DNA from: Marivita cryptomonadis
GTDB lineage: Bacteria; Pseudomonadota; Alphaproteobacteria; Rhodobacterales; Rhodobacteraceae
Direction: 5' to 3'
DNA length: 64,000 nucleotides
Assembly: GCF_002115725.1 (NCBI RefSeq)
Contig: NZ_JFKD01000010.1
Span: forward strand, 62,001 to 126,000
Both the position numbers and the translations under genes were made by a program. A model generated the notes under the pieces. It saw only the letters and a list, made by a program, of their open reading frames with translations, did not search any database and was not told the DNA's origin. Positions 8,943 through 18,377 of this stretch are shown piece by piece (within the stretch, counting starts at the first letter, position 1; each line of letters begins with the position of its first letter).

Positions 8943-9571
8943 GTGTGCCCTTGGGAGTGATCCTGGCCGGTGGTCTGGCGACCCGCATGGGCGGTGGAGA
9001 CAAGGCGCTTTTGCAGATTGGCGGGCAGACGTTGTTGCAGCGGGTGATCCACCGGCTGCAGCCACAGGTGGCGGGGATGGCGCTCAATGCAAATGGCGAT
9101 CCTGCGCGGTTTGACGGGTTTGGATTGCCGGTTCTACCCGACAGTATCGACGGCTTTCCGGGTCCGTTGGCCGGAGTTCTGGCAGGTCTCGACTGGGCGG
9201 CGGAACAGGGCGCGGAAGCGATTGTGACCGTTGCTGCTGACACTCCGTTCTTTCCTGTCGATTTGGTGGATGTCTTGCAGGATACGGCGCAAGGGATGAC
9301 ACACCCCTTGGTGCTTGCGGCCACCCCGCGCGGAGAAGAAAAGACCAAGTCGATGAGCCGCTCTGGCCTGATCCGCCACCCAACATTTGGTCTTTGGCCT
9401 GTCGCGCTGCGCGATGATTTGCGGGGGGCTTTGCACGAGGGGATCAAAAAAGTGGTGATCTGGACGGAGCACCACAAAGGGCGCGAGGCGGTTTTCCCAA
9501 CCGAGAGTGGCGACCCGTTTTTCAACGTGAACACACCCGAAGACCTGATGGCAGCAGAGGCGATGGTATGA
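8939..9571 (+). CDS. mobA: Molybdenum cofactor guanylyltransferase MobA
   Basis: 210 residues. MobA joins GMP from GTP to molybdopterin to form the guanine dinucleotide cofactor. The nucleotidyltransferase signature is at the N-terminus, VILAGGLATRMGGGDKALL (residues about 7-25), followed by LPDSIDGFPGPLAGVLAGL and the metal-binding AADTPFFP. The C-terminus contains FFNVNTPEDL, typical of the family. Four-base overlaps with fdhD before it and mobB after it indicate translational coupling. Confidence 0.95.
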   Translation: MSVPLGVILAGGLATRMGGGDKALLQIGGQTLLQRVIHRLQPQVAGMALNANGDPARFDGFGLPVLPDSIDGFPGPLAGVLAGLDWAAEQGAEAIVTVAADTPFFPVDLVDVLQDTAQGMTHPLVLAATPRGEEKTKSMSRSGLIRHPTFGLWPVALRDDLRGALHEGIKKVVIWTEHHKGREAVFPTESGDPFFNVNTPEDLMAAEAMV

Positions 9572-10059
9572 GAATCTATGGCGTCACCGGGTGGAAGAAC
9601 GCGGGCAAGACCGGGTTGATGGAACGGCTGGTGACCGAGATCACCGGGCGCGGGATCACAGTGTCGACTGTCAAACACGCGCATCACACCTTTGACGTGG
9701 ACCACCCTGGCAAGGATAGCCATCGGCACCGTGTTGCGGGTGCGACCGAAGTGCTGCTGGCATCACGCAACCGTTTTGCGCTGATGCACGAGCTGCGCGA
9801 TGAGGACGAACCGACATTGGCGGCGCTGTTGGCCAAGTTGATGCCTGTCGATCTGGTGTTGGTCGAAGGCTACAAGCGCGACCAGCACCCCAAGGTCGAA
9901 GCGTTCCGCGCGGAGACGGGCAATGACCTGATTGCGCCCGGTGACCCGACGATCCGGGCGGTCGCCAGTGACACGCCGCTTGATCTCGACCGTCCAGTGT
10001 TCGACTTGAACGATACCACTGAGATTGCGGATTTCATCCTGTCAGAGGTTGGGCTTTGA
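9568..10059 (+). CDS. mobB: Molybdopterin-guanine dinucleotide biosynthesis adaptor MobB
   Basis: 163 residues. A P-loop is seen at residues about 5-17 (GVTGWKNAGKTGLM), followed by STVKHAHHTFDVDHPGKDS and LVEGYKRDQHPKVE, both conserved in MobB. It is thought to bind GTP and assist MobA. It starts inside the last codons of mobA (ATGA) and its stop overlaps the TTG start of the next gene. Confidence 0.94.
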   Translation: MRIYGVTGWKNAGKTGLMERLVTEITGRGITVSTVKHAHHTFDVDHPGKDSHRHRVAGATEVLLASRNRFALMHELRDEDEPTLAALLAKLMPVDLVLVEGYKRDQHPKVEAFRAETGNDLIAPGDPTIRAVASDTPLDLDRPVFDLNDTTEIADFILSEVGL

Positions 10060-12185
10060 CGGGGTTCGACACCATTGCGATTGTCGATTGGTCAGCAGGG
10101 AAACGCGCGCCTGTTCGACCGTCAAAAGATGCGATCTGGATCGGTGTTGTGCGCAGCGGCGAAGAGCAGAAACCGGTCTATTGCCGGTCCCGGATCGAGG
10201 CAGAAGCCTGGCTCACTGATTTGATCGAGGCAGAGGCGCAGGCAGCGCGGCGCGTGCTTATAGGGTTTGATTTCCCCTTTGGCTATCCGCGTGGATTTGT
10301 GCGCCATGTGATCGGATCGGACGACCCGCTGCAGTTCTGGGACTGGCTGGAGGCGCGCATCACCGACACTGAGGCGGGCGAAAACAATCGGTTTGATGTC
10401 GCCTCGGAGATCAACCGCATGTTCGACGGGCCGGGGCCTTTCTGGGGCAAGCCCACCGAAGACGGCTGGCCGGATGTGCCTTATCGCAAGGCCGGGATTT
10501 CCTATGACATTTGTGCGGAACGTCGCGCATGTGATCTTGCGGCAAAAGCGTCATCTTCCTGCTTTCAACTTTTCTTTAATCCAACTGTGGGAAGTCAGGC
10601 ACTGATGGGTCTACCGATGCTCGCGCGCTTGCAGCGGCGTGCGGGTGTATCGGTTTGGCCGTTTCAGGACTGGTCTGAGGCGCAGACTGTCCTGACTGAG
10701 ATTTGGCCGGGCTTGATCGAACCAGCCGTAAAGGAGGTACAAAGCGACGAGATCAGGGATGCAGCGCAGGTGCGTCTGCTGGCGCGGGCCTTGGCGGGCT
10801 TGATGCCCGAGCGGTTGAATGCGCTGCTGAAGATTGTTGGTCCCGAGGCGAGGGACGAGGCATGGATTCTTGGGACGGGACACGCTGACGAACTGATCGC
10901 AGCAGCGCGGGGTCAGGTCGCGCTGGAACCCCCCCCCCTGCGCAACGATTGTTTCGCGTTGCCTGCCGGTGTGGATTGGACGCCGGTGGATGACGCATTG
11001 GCGTTGCTGCGTGACCGGATGACTGTCGTTGTCGGTGTCGAAACCGTACCTTTGATGCAGGCCGCGGGGCGTGTGCTGGCAGGTGATCTTGTTGCGAAAC
11101 GGTCGAATCCGCCACATCCGAACACGGCGGTGGATGGGTATGGTTTTGCTGGTGCGGGGATTGGTGCAGGGCCGCAGCTGTTGCCGCTTGTCGAGGGGCG
11201 CGCGGCGGCCGGGGCGCCCTTTGCAGGTTCTGTTCCCGAAGGGCAGGCAATCCGGGTTCTGACCGGCGCAGATTTGCCCGACGGGGTGGATACGGTGGTT
11301 TTGGACGAGGATGTGCGTGTGGGCGACGGTCAGGTCGCTTTTCACGGCCCGCTAAAGCATGGAGCCAACACGCGCAAAGCGGGGGAGGACATGATGCAGG
11401 GTGACAGAGCTCTGGAGGCTGGGCGCGTGTTGACGCCTGCAGATCTGGCTCTGGCCGCAGCGGTGGGGCATGGCTCGTTGCAGGTGCGCAAGCGGCTGCG
11501 GGTCGCTGTCTTGTCTACAGGGGACGAAATCGTTGAACCGGGGTCGCAGGCATCTGAAGGTCAGATTTTCGATGCCAATCGCCCGATGTTGCTTAGCCTG
11601 TGTGCAGGCTTCGGGTTTAACGTGATTGATATGGGGCGCGCTGCGGACGATCGCACAGCAGTGCGTGCAGCGTTAGATGCAGCAGCGGCGCAGGCGGATG
11701 TGATCCTGACCTCGGGCGGTGCGTCCGCAGGAGACGAGGATCATATCTCGGCCCTGTTGCGTGAAACCGGCGCGATGCAGGAATGGCGCATCGCATTGAA
11801 GCCTGGGCGGCCTTTGGCGCTCGGGATGTGGGAGGGCGTGCCGGTGTTCGGATTGCCGGGCAACCCTGTGGCAGCGCTGGTCTGTACGTTGATCTTTGCG
11901 CGGCCTGCGATGGGGGTGCTGTCCGGTGCCAGATGGTATGCACCGCAGGGATTTACCGTGCCTGCAGCTTTTGAGAAGCGCAAGAAACCGGGGCGGCGGG
12001 AATTCTTGCGGGCGCGGATGCGTGACGGCGGTGCCGAGGTGTTCAAATCCGAAGGCTCCGGCCGGATCAGCGGGCTAAGCTGGGCTGAGGGACTAGTGGA
12101 ATTGCCGGATGGAGCCGTCCATGTGCAGCCGGGTGATCCGGTGCGCTATATTCCGTTTTCATCCTTTGGATATGACGGTGGCTGA
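10056..12185 (+). CDS. moeA: Fusion: RNase H-like domain plus molybdopterin molybdotransferase MoeA
   Basis: 709 residues with two parts. Residues 1 to about 290 look like a DUF429-type, RNase H-like domain (AIVDWSAGKRAP at the start, LIGFDFPFGYPRGF near 80-93), of the sort annotated in related bacteria as a molybdopterin guanine dinucleotide synthesis protein. Residues about 300-709 are a complete MoeA, which inserts molybdate into adenylylated molybdopterin: NTAVDGYGFAGAG, VLSTGDEIVEPG, TSGGASAGDEDH and GLPGNPVAALV. The start is a TTG overlapping the mobB stop. A run of ten C at 10929-10938 lies exactly between the two domains, so either a real fusion, a slippage-prone hinge or a sequencing frameshift joining two genes is possible. 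Confidence 0.85.
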   Translation: MTGFDTIAIVDWSAGKRAPVRPSKDAIWIGVVRSGEEQKPVYCRSRIEAEAWLTDLIEAEAQAARRVLIGFDFPFGYPRGFVRHVIGSDDPLQFWDWLEARITDTEAGENNRFDVASEINRMFDGPGPFWGKPTEDGWPDVPYRKAGISYDICAERRACDLAAKASSSCFQLFFNPTVGSQALMGLPMLARLQRRAGVSVWPFQDWSEAQTVLTEIWPGLIEPAVKEVQSDEIRDAAQVRLLARALAGLMPERLNALLKIVGPEARDEAWILGTGHADELIAAARGQVALEPPPLRNDCFALPAGVDWTPVDDALALLRDRMTVVVGVETVPLMQAAGRVLAGDLVAKRSNPPHPNTAVDGYGFAGAGIGAGPQLLPLVEGRAAAGAPFAGSVPEGQAIRVLTGADLPDGVDTVVLDEDVRVGDGQVAFHGPLKHGANTRKAGEDMMQGDRALEAGRVLTPADLALAAAVGHGSLQVRKRLRVAVLSTGDEIVEPGSQASEGQIFDANRPMLLSLCAGFGFNVIDMGRAADDRTAVRAALDAAAAQADVILTSGGASAGDEDHISALLRETGAMQEWRIALKPGRPLALGMWEGVPVFGLPGNPVAALVCTLIFARPAMGVLSGARWYAPQGFTVPAAFEKRKKPGRREFLRARMRDGGAEVFKSEGSGRISGLSWAEGLVELPDGAVHVQPGDPVRYIPFSSFGYDGG

Positions 12186-12251
12186 GATTTGCCCTTAGAA
12201 AAATCTAAGCCCCGTGCTCGAACAGGACAGTGAATTCTGTACGAACGAGCG

Positions 12252-13256
12252 TTAATCGAACGTGCCGGTCACCCGGCCCAGCAACATGAATGCACGGGCT
12301 GTGCGGGTGCTGGCAAGATCGGAAATCTCGGCATCGGTGGCCGTGCTTTCGAACCGGGCAAATCCCTTGTCGAACAAACGCAGGAAGTGATGCGCGGCAT
12401 CTCGGAAAATCGGATCCTGCTTCATCCGGCCAGCGGTGAGCGCCAGTGACGAGCGGTCGCGCACACCGCCCAGAGCGGCGATTGTGCGGCCCCGTTCGCC
12501 CGTGGCAAACCGCCGCCACAACTCCGGGCGCGCCATGTCGGGGCGCAGGTCGTCCATATAGATCCCGTCTTGGCTGAGAAGGGTCAGCACGTCTTGGGCG
12601 GCCTGCACCAACTGCGCAGACGGGCGGTCTTTGAGCGCGCGGCGCAGGGCTGCAAAACCTTCCTGATCTTCTGCGGTTTCAGGAAAATGCAGCGCGCGGA
12701 TGAAATCGGAATTCGACAGTGGCGGATGCAGGGCCTCTGCCGGGGTGCCTAAGGCCAGTGTCGGTTGATCGCCAGCCTCCGGGTCGGGCGCACCGGCCTG
12801 CACGGCGATCTGCGCGGCCCGGGTCGATGTGAACATCGCCAGCGTGGTTTCTGCCTTTTTCTGCGCGTCTGCGATCTCTTCCAGTTTTTTTACGATGGAC
12901 GGATGCGGTGCCTGATCGCGCCCGCCGGCCTGGCTTTGCGTGATGTACGCGTGACGGATCGCGTCAATGGCGGTTTGCAGCCGCGCGCTTTCCTCGCGCA
13001 TAATGCGGGATGACCGTGCGCCGATGGCAGCGACCCAGATCATGCCGACGGGAAAGAAAATCACCATCAGGGTGAGTAGAAAACGTACCCCGTCAGCGCC
13101 ATCGTTGCCCGAGAACAGGAAAAACGCACCCGAGATCAGCAGCCAAATCACGCTGAGCGCCGCGGCGGTCAGTTCGATTCCGCTCAGCCCGCCAGCTTGC
13201 GCTTGACGGTTGGGAATGGAGACCGGGCCGGGGCGGGCGTCTTTGTTCTGTGCCAT
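12252..13256 (-). CDS. Conserved hypothetical membrane protein
   Basis: 334 residues. Residues about 25-50 and 57-80 are two membrane spans (LTAAALSVIWLLISGAFFLF and FLLTLMVIFFPVGMIWVAAI), followed by a coiled-coil-like stretch with IVKKLEEIADAQKKAETTLA and an Ala-rich soluble C-terminal domain of about 170 residues. No catalytic motif or named family is recognised. It ends 66 bases from the convergent moeA and its start is 12 bases downstream of the greA stop, so it may be transcribed with greA. Confidence 0.75.
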   Translation of the reverse strand: MAQNKDARPGPVSIPNRQAQAGGLSGIELTAAALSVIWLLISGAFFLFSGNDGADGVRFLLTLMVIFFPVGMIWVAAIGARSSRIMREESARLQTAIDAIRHAYITQSQAGGRDQAPHPSIVKKLEEIADAQKKAETTLAMFTSTRAAQIAVQAGAPDPEAGDQPTLALGTPAEALHPPLSNSDFIRALHFPETAEDQEGFAALRRALKDRPSAQLVQAAQDVLTLLSQDGIYMDDLRPDMARPELWRRFATGERGRTIAALGGVRDRSSLALTAGRMKQDPIFRDAAHHFLRLFDKGFARFESTATDAEISDLASTRTARAFMLLGRVTGTFD

Positions 13257-13268
13257 GCTGGAGACCCG

Positions 13269-13739
13269 TCAGATATATGTGATCTTCAGCACTTCGTAGG
13301 ATTTGTCACCACCCGGTGTGCGCACCTCGACGCTGTCACCTTCGTCTTTGCCGATCAAGGCGCGGGCGATGGGCGATTTGATGTTGAGAAGGCCCTTTTC
13401 GATATTGGCCTCGTGTTCGCCAACGATCTGCCAAGTCTTTTCTTCGTCGGTGTCTTCGTCCACCAGCGTCACGGTTGCACCGAACTTGATCGGACCAGAA
13501 AGCTTGGTCGGGTCGATCACCTCGACAAGGCTCAGAACGCCTTCGAGTTCCTTGATGCGGCCTTCGATAAAGCCCTGCTTTTCCCGGGCGGAATGGTATT
13601 CCGCATTTTCCTTGAGGTCGCCCAACTCTCGCGCCTCGGCAATCGCCTGAATCACAGCGGGACGCTCTTCTGATTTGAGCGTTTTCAATTCGGCTTCCAG
13701 CGCGGCATGGCCCGCGCGGGTCATCGGTAGCTTTTCCAT
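13269..13739 (-). CDS. greA: Transcription elongation factor GreA
   Basis: 156 residues, the standard length. GreA stimulates transcript cleavage by RNA polymerase stalled after backtracking. The N-terminal coiled coil has [20 protein letters not shown] with the acidic tip (Asp and Glu), and the C-terminal FKBP-like domain has [18 protein letters not shown]. The start at [10 protein letters not shown] was chosen because it aligns with the usual GreA N-terminus; the frame is open 25 codons further upstream without similarity. Confidence 0.96.
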   Translation of the reverse strand: MEKLPMTRAGHAALEAELKTLKSEERPAVIQAIAEARELGDLKENAEYHSAREKQGFIEGRIKELEGVLSLVEVIDPTKLSGPIKFGATVTLVDEDTDEEKTWQIVGEHEANIEKGLLNIKSPIARALIGKDEGDSVEVRTPGGDKSYEVLKITYI

Positions 13740-14013
13740 GGGGCGGTTCCCTCTTGGTCGGCAGAGCGAAAAACTCTGGCGCCATATTACATTGGCGCGG
13801 TCTAAACATGTCACTTACGTCGGCGCAACAGTGACCTGACCCGCCATCGAAACGCAAGAGGCCTTGCATCACGTAGGCAGGGGGTGGCGCATGAAAATGC
13901 AGCATTTCCCTTAGAAAGCGGGCTGTAACGCGGTGTCGCAATTGACCGACCTTGACCTGCACGTTACGTGACCCTGCAGGTTTTGACACGTGACTTTCAG
14001 GAAAGAGCCCGAC

Positions 14014-15663
14014 ATGAGCGAACACGCGCGCGAAGCGATGGAATATGATGTTGTGATCGTCGGCGCAGGCCCGGCGGGTCTGTCTGCCGCAATCCGGTTG
14101 AAACAATTGGATGCAGAACTGAACGTCGTTGTGCTGGAAAAGGGCTCTGAGGTGGGCGCGCATATCCTGTCGGGTGCGGTTCTTGATCCTTGCGGTCTTG
14201 ATGCGCTGATCCCGGATTGGAAGGACAAGGGCGCGCCGCTCAATGTCCCGGTGAAGGACGACAATTTCTACATGCTGGGCGAAGCGGGCCAGATCCGCAT
14301 CCCGAACTGGCCGATGCCGCCGCTCATGAACAACCACGGCAATTACATTGTGTCGATGGGCAATGTGTGCCGCTGGATGGCTGAGCAAGCCGAAGAACTT
14401 GGGGTCGAGATTTTCCCCGGCATGGCTTGTTCCGAGATCGTCTACGGCGAGAATGGCGAAGTCAAAGGTGTGGTTGCCGGTGAATTCGGCAAAAACGCCG
14501 ATGGCACGCCGGGGCCGGGCTATGAGCCAGGGATGGAGCTGCACGGCAAATACGTGTTCCTGAGTGAAGGCGTGCGCGGCAGCCTCGCCAAGGAAGTGAT
14601 CGCCAAATACGATCTGTCCAAAGGCAAAGAGCCGCAGAAATTCGGCCTCGGCATGAAGGAAATCTGGGAGATCGACCCAGACAAGCACCGCGAAGGTTCT
14701 GTCACTCATACAATGGGCTGGCCGCTGGGGTCGAACGCAGGTGGCGGGTCGTTCATCTATCATCTCGACAACAATCAGGTCTATGTCGGCTTCGTGGTCC
14801 ACCTGAACTACGAAAACCCGCACCTGTACCCCTACATGGAATTCCAGCGCTTCAAGCACCATCCGATGGTGGCCGAGCTGCTCAAAGGCGGCAAGCGCGT
14901 GGCTTATGGCGCGCGCGCCATCTCGGAAGGCGGTTACCAGTCGATGCCCAAGATGGTGGCACCGGGTGTTGCGCTGCTGGGTTGTTCTGTCGGCATGGTC
15001 AACGTGCCGCGTATCAAGGGCAACCACAACGCGATGCTGTCGGGCAAGGCCGCGGCTGAAGCCGCCTACGCGGCCATTCAGGATGGCCGCGCCTCGGACG
15101 AGCTGAGCGACTACGAAACCGAGGTCCGCGATGGCGCAATTGGCACCGATCTGCAGAAGGTGCGCAACGTCAAACCTCTGTGGTCAAAGCGCGGGCTTCT
15201 GGCATCGCTCACCGTGGGCGGGTTTGACATGTGGACCAACACGCTGGGCTTTTCGCTGCTTGGTACGCTGGGTCACGGCAAAACCGACGCCGAAGCGACG
15301 GGTGAGGCGAAGAACTTCAAGCCGATCGACTATCCCAAGCCGGATGGCAAACTGTCCTTCGACCGCCTCACCAACGTGTCTTTCGCGGCGACAAATCACG
15401 AGGAAAGCCAGCCTGCGCACCTCAAGCTCAAGGATGCGTCGATTCCCGTGTCTGTGAACTTGCCGAAATACGCGGGCCCATCGGCGCGGTACTGTCCGGC
15501 AGGGGTCTATGAGTTTGTGAAAGACGAAAGCGGATCAGACAAATTCGTGATCAACTTTCAGAACTGCGTCCACTGTAAAACCTGTGATATCAAGGACCCA
15601 AGTCAGAATATCAACTGGACGGTGCCGCAAGGTGGGGACGGTCCGAACTACCCGAATATGTAA
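14014..15663 (+). CDS. Electron transfer flavoprotein-ubiquinone oxidoreductase
   Basis: 549 residues. The enzyme passes electrons from ETF, reduced by acyl-CoA and dimethylglycine-type dehydrogenases, to ubiquinone at the inner membrane. It has an FAD-binding GAGPAGLSAAIRL at residues about 17-29, a GCSVGMVNVPRIKGNHNAM segment, and a C-terminal [4Fe-4S] region with CPAGVYEF and NCVHCKTCDIKDP. The ATG at 14014 follows AGGAAAG by about nine bases. The two FAD/GcvT dehydrogenases at the right of this window belong to a class that can feed this route. Confidence 0.95.
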   Translation: MSEHAREAMEYDVVIVGAGPAGLSAAIRLKQLDAELNVVVLEKGSEVGAHILSGAVLDPCGLDALIPDWKDKGAPLNVPVKDDNFYMLGEAGQIRIPNWPMPPLMNNHGNYIVSMGNVCRWMAEQAEELGVEIFPGMACSEIVYGENGEVKGVVAGEFGKNADGTPGPGYEPGMELHGKYVFLSEGVRGSLAKEVIAKYDLSKGKEPQKFGLGMKEIWEIDPDKHREGSVTHTMGWPLGSNAGGGSFIYHLDNNQVYVGFVVHLNYENPHLYPYMEFQRFKHHPMVAELLKGGKRVAYGARAISEGGYQSMPKMVAPGVALLGCSVGMVNVPRIKGNHNAMLSGKAAAEAAYAAIQDGRASDELSDYETEVRDGAIGTDLQKVRNVKPLWSKRGLLASLTVGGFDMWTNTLGFSLLGTLGHGKTDAEATGEAKNFKPIDYPKPDGKLSFDRLTNVSFAATNHEESQPAHLKLKDASIPVSVNLPKYAGPSARYCPAGVYEFVKDESGSDKFVINFQNCVHCKTCDIKDPSQNINWTVPQGGDGPNYPNM

Positions 15664-15667
15664 TGTG

Positions 15668-15697
15668 ACAAGGCCGGGCCAACGCCCGGCCTTTTGC
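15668..15697 (+). terminator. Intrinsic terminator after ETF-QO
   Basis: Perfect nine-base stem AGGCCGGGC / GCCCGGCCT with a CAAC loop, followed by TTTT, eight bases after the ETF-QO stop. Confidence 0.85.
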
Positions 15698-15763
15698 GTT
15701 GGTTGCGTGTGTCCGACCGTCGCGCTACGCTTCGCGAAATTCGCCTTTTTCAAGGAGAAAGAC

Positions 15764-17488
15764 ATGGCGCAATCGAGCATGAAACGGCTTCTGGGGTCAG
15801 CAGCGCTGGCGCTTTGCCTGATCGCCCCCGGCGGTGCGTTCGCCAACAGTCTGGCGGGGGATTACCTTGCGGGGCGGCAGGCCAGCTTCGATGGCGATAT
15901 TCAGGCGGCTGCGTCCTATTATGGGCAAGCTGTGATGTTCGACCCGGAGAACCCGGTGATCCTTGAGCGTGCTGCGCTGGCGGAGATTTCGCTGGGCGAT
16001 GTCGACCGTGCTGCGGCCCTTGCGACCAAGCTGGTCAATGACGGCCATCGCAGCCAAGTGGCGCATATGGCGATTGTCGCGCAACTTGGGGCGACCGAGG
16101 ATTACGACGCGCTGATGGCCCGAGTGAATGATGATCGGGGTGTCGGACCGTTGGTCGATGGGTTGCTGTTGGCATGGTCTCAGCTTGGGACGGGCGATAT
16201 GTCGGCAGCCCTTGTGCAGTTCGACGAGCTTTCCAACCAGCAAGGTTTGCGTAATTTTGCGATGTATCACAAAGCCTTGGCTTTGGCGTCGGTTGGCGAC
16301 TTCGAAAGCTCTGCGGCGATCCTCGAAGATGCGGGGACTGGTGGAATGCAGCTGACCCGGCGTGGCGTGATGGCGCATGTCGAAGTGCTCAGCCAGCTTG
16401 ATCGCAACGAAGATGCGCTGACATTGATCGAGACCGCCTTTGGTGCCGAGCTAGACCCGGGCCTCAGCCTGATGCGCGATGCGCTGCAAGCGGGTGAGGC
16501 AATTCCGTTCACCCACATTCAAGGCCCGCGTGATGGCTTGGCCGAGGTGTTCTACACGCTGGCCGCAGCACTTGCGAACGAGGCGAATGATGAATTCACC
16601 CTGCTTTACACGCGGGTTGCGGAATATCTGCGCCCCGATCACATCGACGCCATTCTGCTGACCGCCAGCCTGCTGGACGACATGGGCCAGTCAGAGCTTG
16701 CCGTGAAAGCCTATGCCGAGGTGCCCCAAGACCACCCTGCCTATCATGCTGCCGAACTGGGCCGTGCCGCCGCACTGCGCGACAGCGATAAAGTGGATGC
16801 GGCGGTCGAAGTGCTGCAACGGTTGGCAAAAACCCACGGCGATCAGCCCATCGTGCATTCGACATTGGGCGACACGATGCGCCAACTCGAACGCTACGAG
16901 GAAGCGATTGAGGCTTATACGCAGGCACTGGATCTGTTTGAGGTGGAAACCCAAAGCCAGTGGTTCCTGCATTACGCCCGTGCCATCTGTCATGAACGGC
17001 TGGACCGCTGGGACGAGGCCGAGGCTGATTTCCGCGCAGCTTTGGAGCTGAACCCGGAACAGCCGCAGGTGTTGAACTACCTTGGTTATTCGCTGGTTGA
17101 GAAACAGATCAAGCTGGACGAGGCGCTCGACATGATCGAGCGCGCGGCTGCGGCGCGACCTGACAGTGGCTATATCATCGACAGCCTTGGGTGGGTGCTC
17201 TACCGCCTTGGCCGTTATGAAGAAGCAGTTGGTCATATGGAGCGTGCCGCCGAACTGATGCCGGTTGATCCTATCGTCAACGACCATCTGGGTGATGTGT
17301 ACTGGGCTGTAGGCCGCAAGACCGAAGCGCGGTTCCAATGGCGTCGGGCGTTGTCGTTTGTCGTCTATGGCAGCACTGCCGAAGAGGTAGACGCCGAGCG
17401 CATCCGCGCCAAGCTGGATGTCGGGCTGGATCAGGTGCTGGCCGAGGAAGGCGCGCCGCCTTTGCAGGTGGCGAATGACGACGGTTAA
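15764..17488 (+). CDS. Periplasmic or secreted TPR-repeat protein
   Basis: 574 residues. A Sec signal peptide is seen (KRLLGSAALALCLIAPGGAFA, cleavage near residue 28). The rest is a string of tetratricopeptide repeats, clearest in the C-terminal half: STLGDTMRQLERYEEAIEAY, HLDRWDEAEADFRAALELNP-type units and YIIDSLGWVLYRLGRYEEAV. TPR arrays mediate protein contacts, and similar alphaproteobacterial proteins are envelope-associated. AAGGAG lies six to seven bases before the ATG, which decides the start against longer upstream frames. It overlaps ispE by 14 bases. Confidence 0.86.
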   Translation: MAQSSMKRLLGSAALALCLIAPGGAFANSLAGDYLAGRQASFDGDIQAAASYYGQAVMFDPENPVILERAALAEISLGDVDRAAALATKLVNDGHRSQVAHMAIVAQLGATEDYDALMARVNDDRGVGPLVDGLLLAWSQLGTGDMSAALVQFDELSNQQGLRNFAMYHKALALASVGDFESSAAILEDAGTGGMQLTRRGVMAHVEVLSQLDRNEDALTLIETAFGAELDPGLSLMRDALQAGEAIPFTHIQGPRDGLAEVFYTLAAALANEANDEFTLLYTRVAEYLRPDHIDAILLTASLLDDMGQSELAVKAYAEVPQDHPAYHAAELGRAAALRDSDKVDAAVEVLQRLAKTHGDQPIVHSTLGDTMRQLERYEEAIEAYTQALDLFEVETQSQWFLHYARAICHERLDRWDEAEADFRAALELNPEQPQVLNYLGYSLVEKQIKLDEALDMIERAAAARPDSGYIIDSLGWVLYRLGRYEEAVGHMERAAELMPVDPIVNDHLGDVYWAVGRKTEARFQWRRALSFVVYGSTAEEVDAERIRAKLDVGLDQVLAEEGAPPLQVANDDG

Positions 17489-18377
17489 CGTCTTTGCGCC
17501 TGCCAAGATCAATTTGACACTGCATGTGACCGGCCAACGCGACGACGGGTATCATCTGCTCGACTCGTTGGTCACCTTTGCGTCGGTTGGCGACCGTTTG
17601 GAACTCAAATCGGGAAATGCGCTTTCGCTGACGGTCGAAGGCCCCGAAGCTGCGGGTGTCCCGGCTGACATGGCCAATCTTGCCCTGCAAGCCGCTGCTT
17701 TGGTCCAAAAGGATGGCGCGGCCTTGCGGTTGGAAAAGTTTTTGCCACCCGCCTCTGGAATTGGTGGAGGGTCCGCCGATGCGGCAGCGGCGTGGCGTGG
17801 GATGGTTTGGCTTGACGAAGCCCAGATGGATGCCTTGGCATCCGCACCAGAGGAAACCGCAAAACAACACCGCGAAGCGCTTTCAAGCCTTGGGGCTGAT
17901 GTGCCGATGTGTCTTGCCTGCAAACCCATGCGCGCAAGGGGCATCGGTGATCAGCTTGACGTCGTGCCACTTCCGACGCTGTACGCCGTGCTGGTCAATC
18001 CACGCCTTCCCGTCTCGACGCCGTCCGTGTTCAAGGCTCTGGTCTCCAAGACCAATCCACCGATGCCCGACGAAATCCCGGCGTTCGCGGACGCGGCTGC
18101 GTTGATCGACTGGCTTCGCGGAATGCGCAACGATCTGGAGCCACCCGCTGTGGCGGTTCAACCTGCCATAGCGGACGTGCTCGGGGTACTGGCGGCGCAG
18201 GACGGATGTGGTCTGGCGCGGATGTCAGGGTCCGGCGCGACCTGTTTCGGGCTATTTGAAACCGAAGCCGAGGCGAAAGACGCTGCTGGCGTTCTCTATC
18301 ACGCGCATCCCGATTGGTGGGTTGTCGGCTGTGTTCTGGGCGATCAGTTCAACGCAGCCCTCCCCAAGGTCAGTTGA
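17475..18377 (+). CDS. ispE: 4-diphosphocytidyl-2-C-methyl-D-erythritol kinase
   Basis: 300 residues, GHMP kinase family; it phosphorylates CDP-methylerythritol in the non-mevalonate isoprenoid pathway. It shows APAKINLTLHVTGQRDDGYH at the N-terminus, the ATP-binding PPASGIGGGSADAAA near residue 92-106, and ARMSGSGATCFGLFE toward the C-terminus. The ATG lies within the last codons of the TPR gene. It ends eight bases past the stop of the convergent prenyl synthase gene, whose product uses isoprenoid precursors from the same pathway. Confidence 0.95.
   Translation: MTTVNVFAPAKINLTLHVTGQRDDGYHLLDSLVTFASVGDRLELKSGNALSLTVEGPEAAGVPADMANLALQAAALVQKDGAALRLEKFLPPASGIGGGSADAAAAWRGMVWLDEAQMDALASAPEETAKQHREALSSLGADVPMCLACKPMRARGIGDQLDVVPLPTLYAVLVNPRLPVSTPSVFKALVSKTNPPMPDEIPAFADAAALIDWLRGMRNDLEPPAVAVQPAIADVLGVLAAQDGCGLARMSGSGATCFGLFETEAEAKDAAGVLYHAHPDWWVVGCVLGDQFNAALPKVS

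Noticed and set aside
13781..13800. GCGCCA / TGGCGC inverted repeat before greA
   Set aside because: Only six-base arms in a high-GC region; expected by chance.
13336..15027. Long open frame on the minus strand opposite ETF-QO and greA
   Set aside because: Antisense shadow of a clear enzyme; the His/Arg-rich translation matches no family and no ribosome-binding site stands out.
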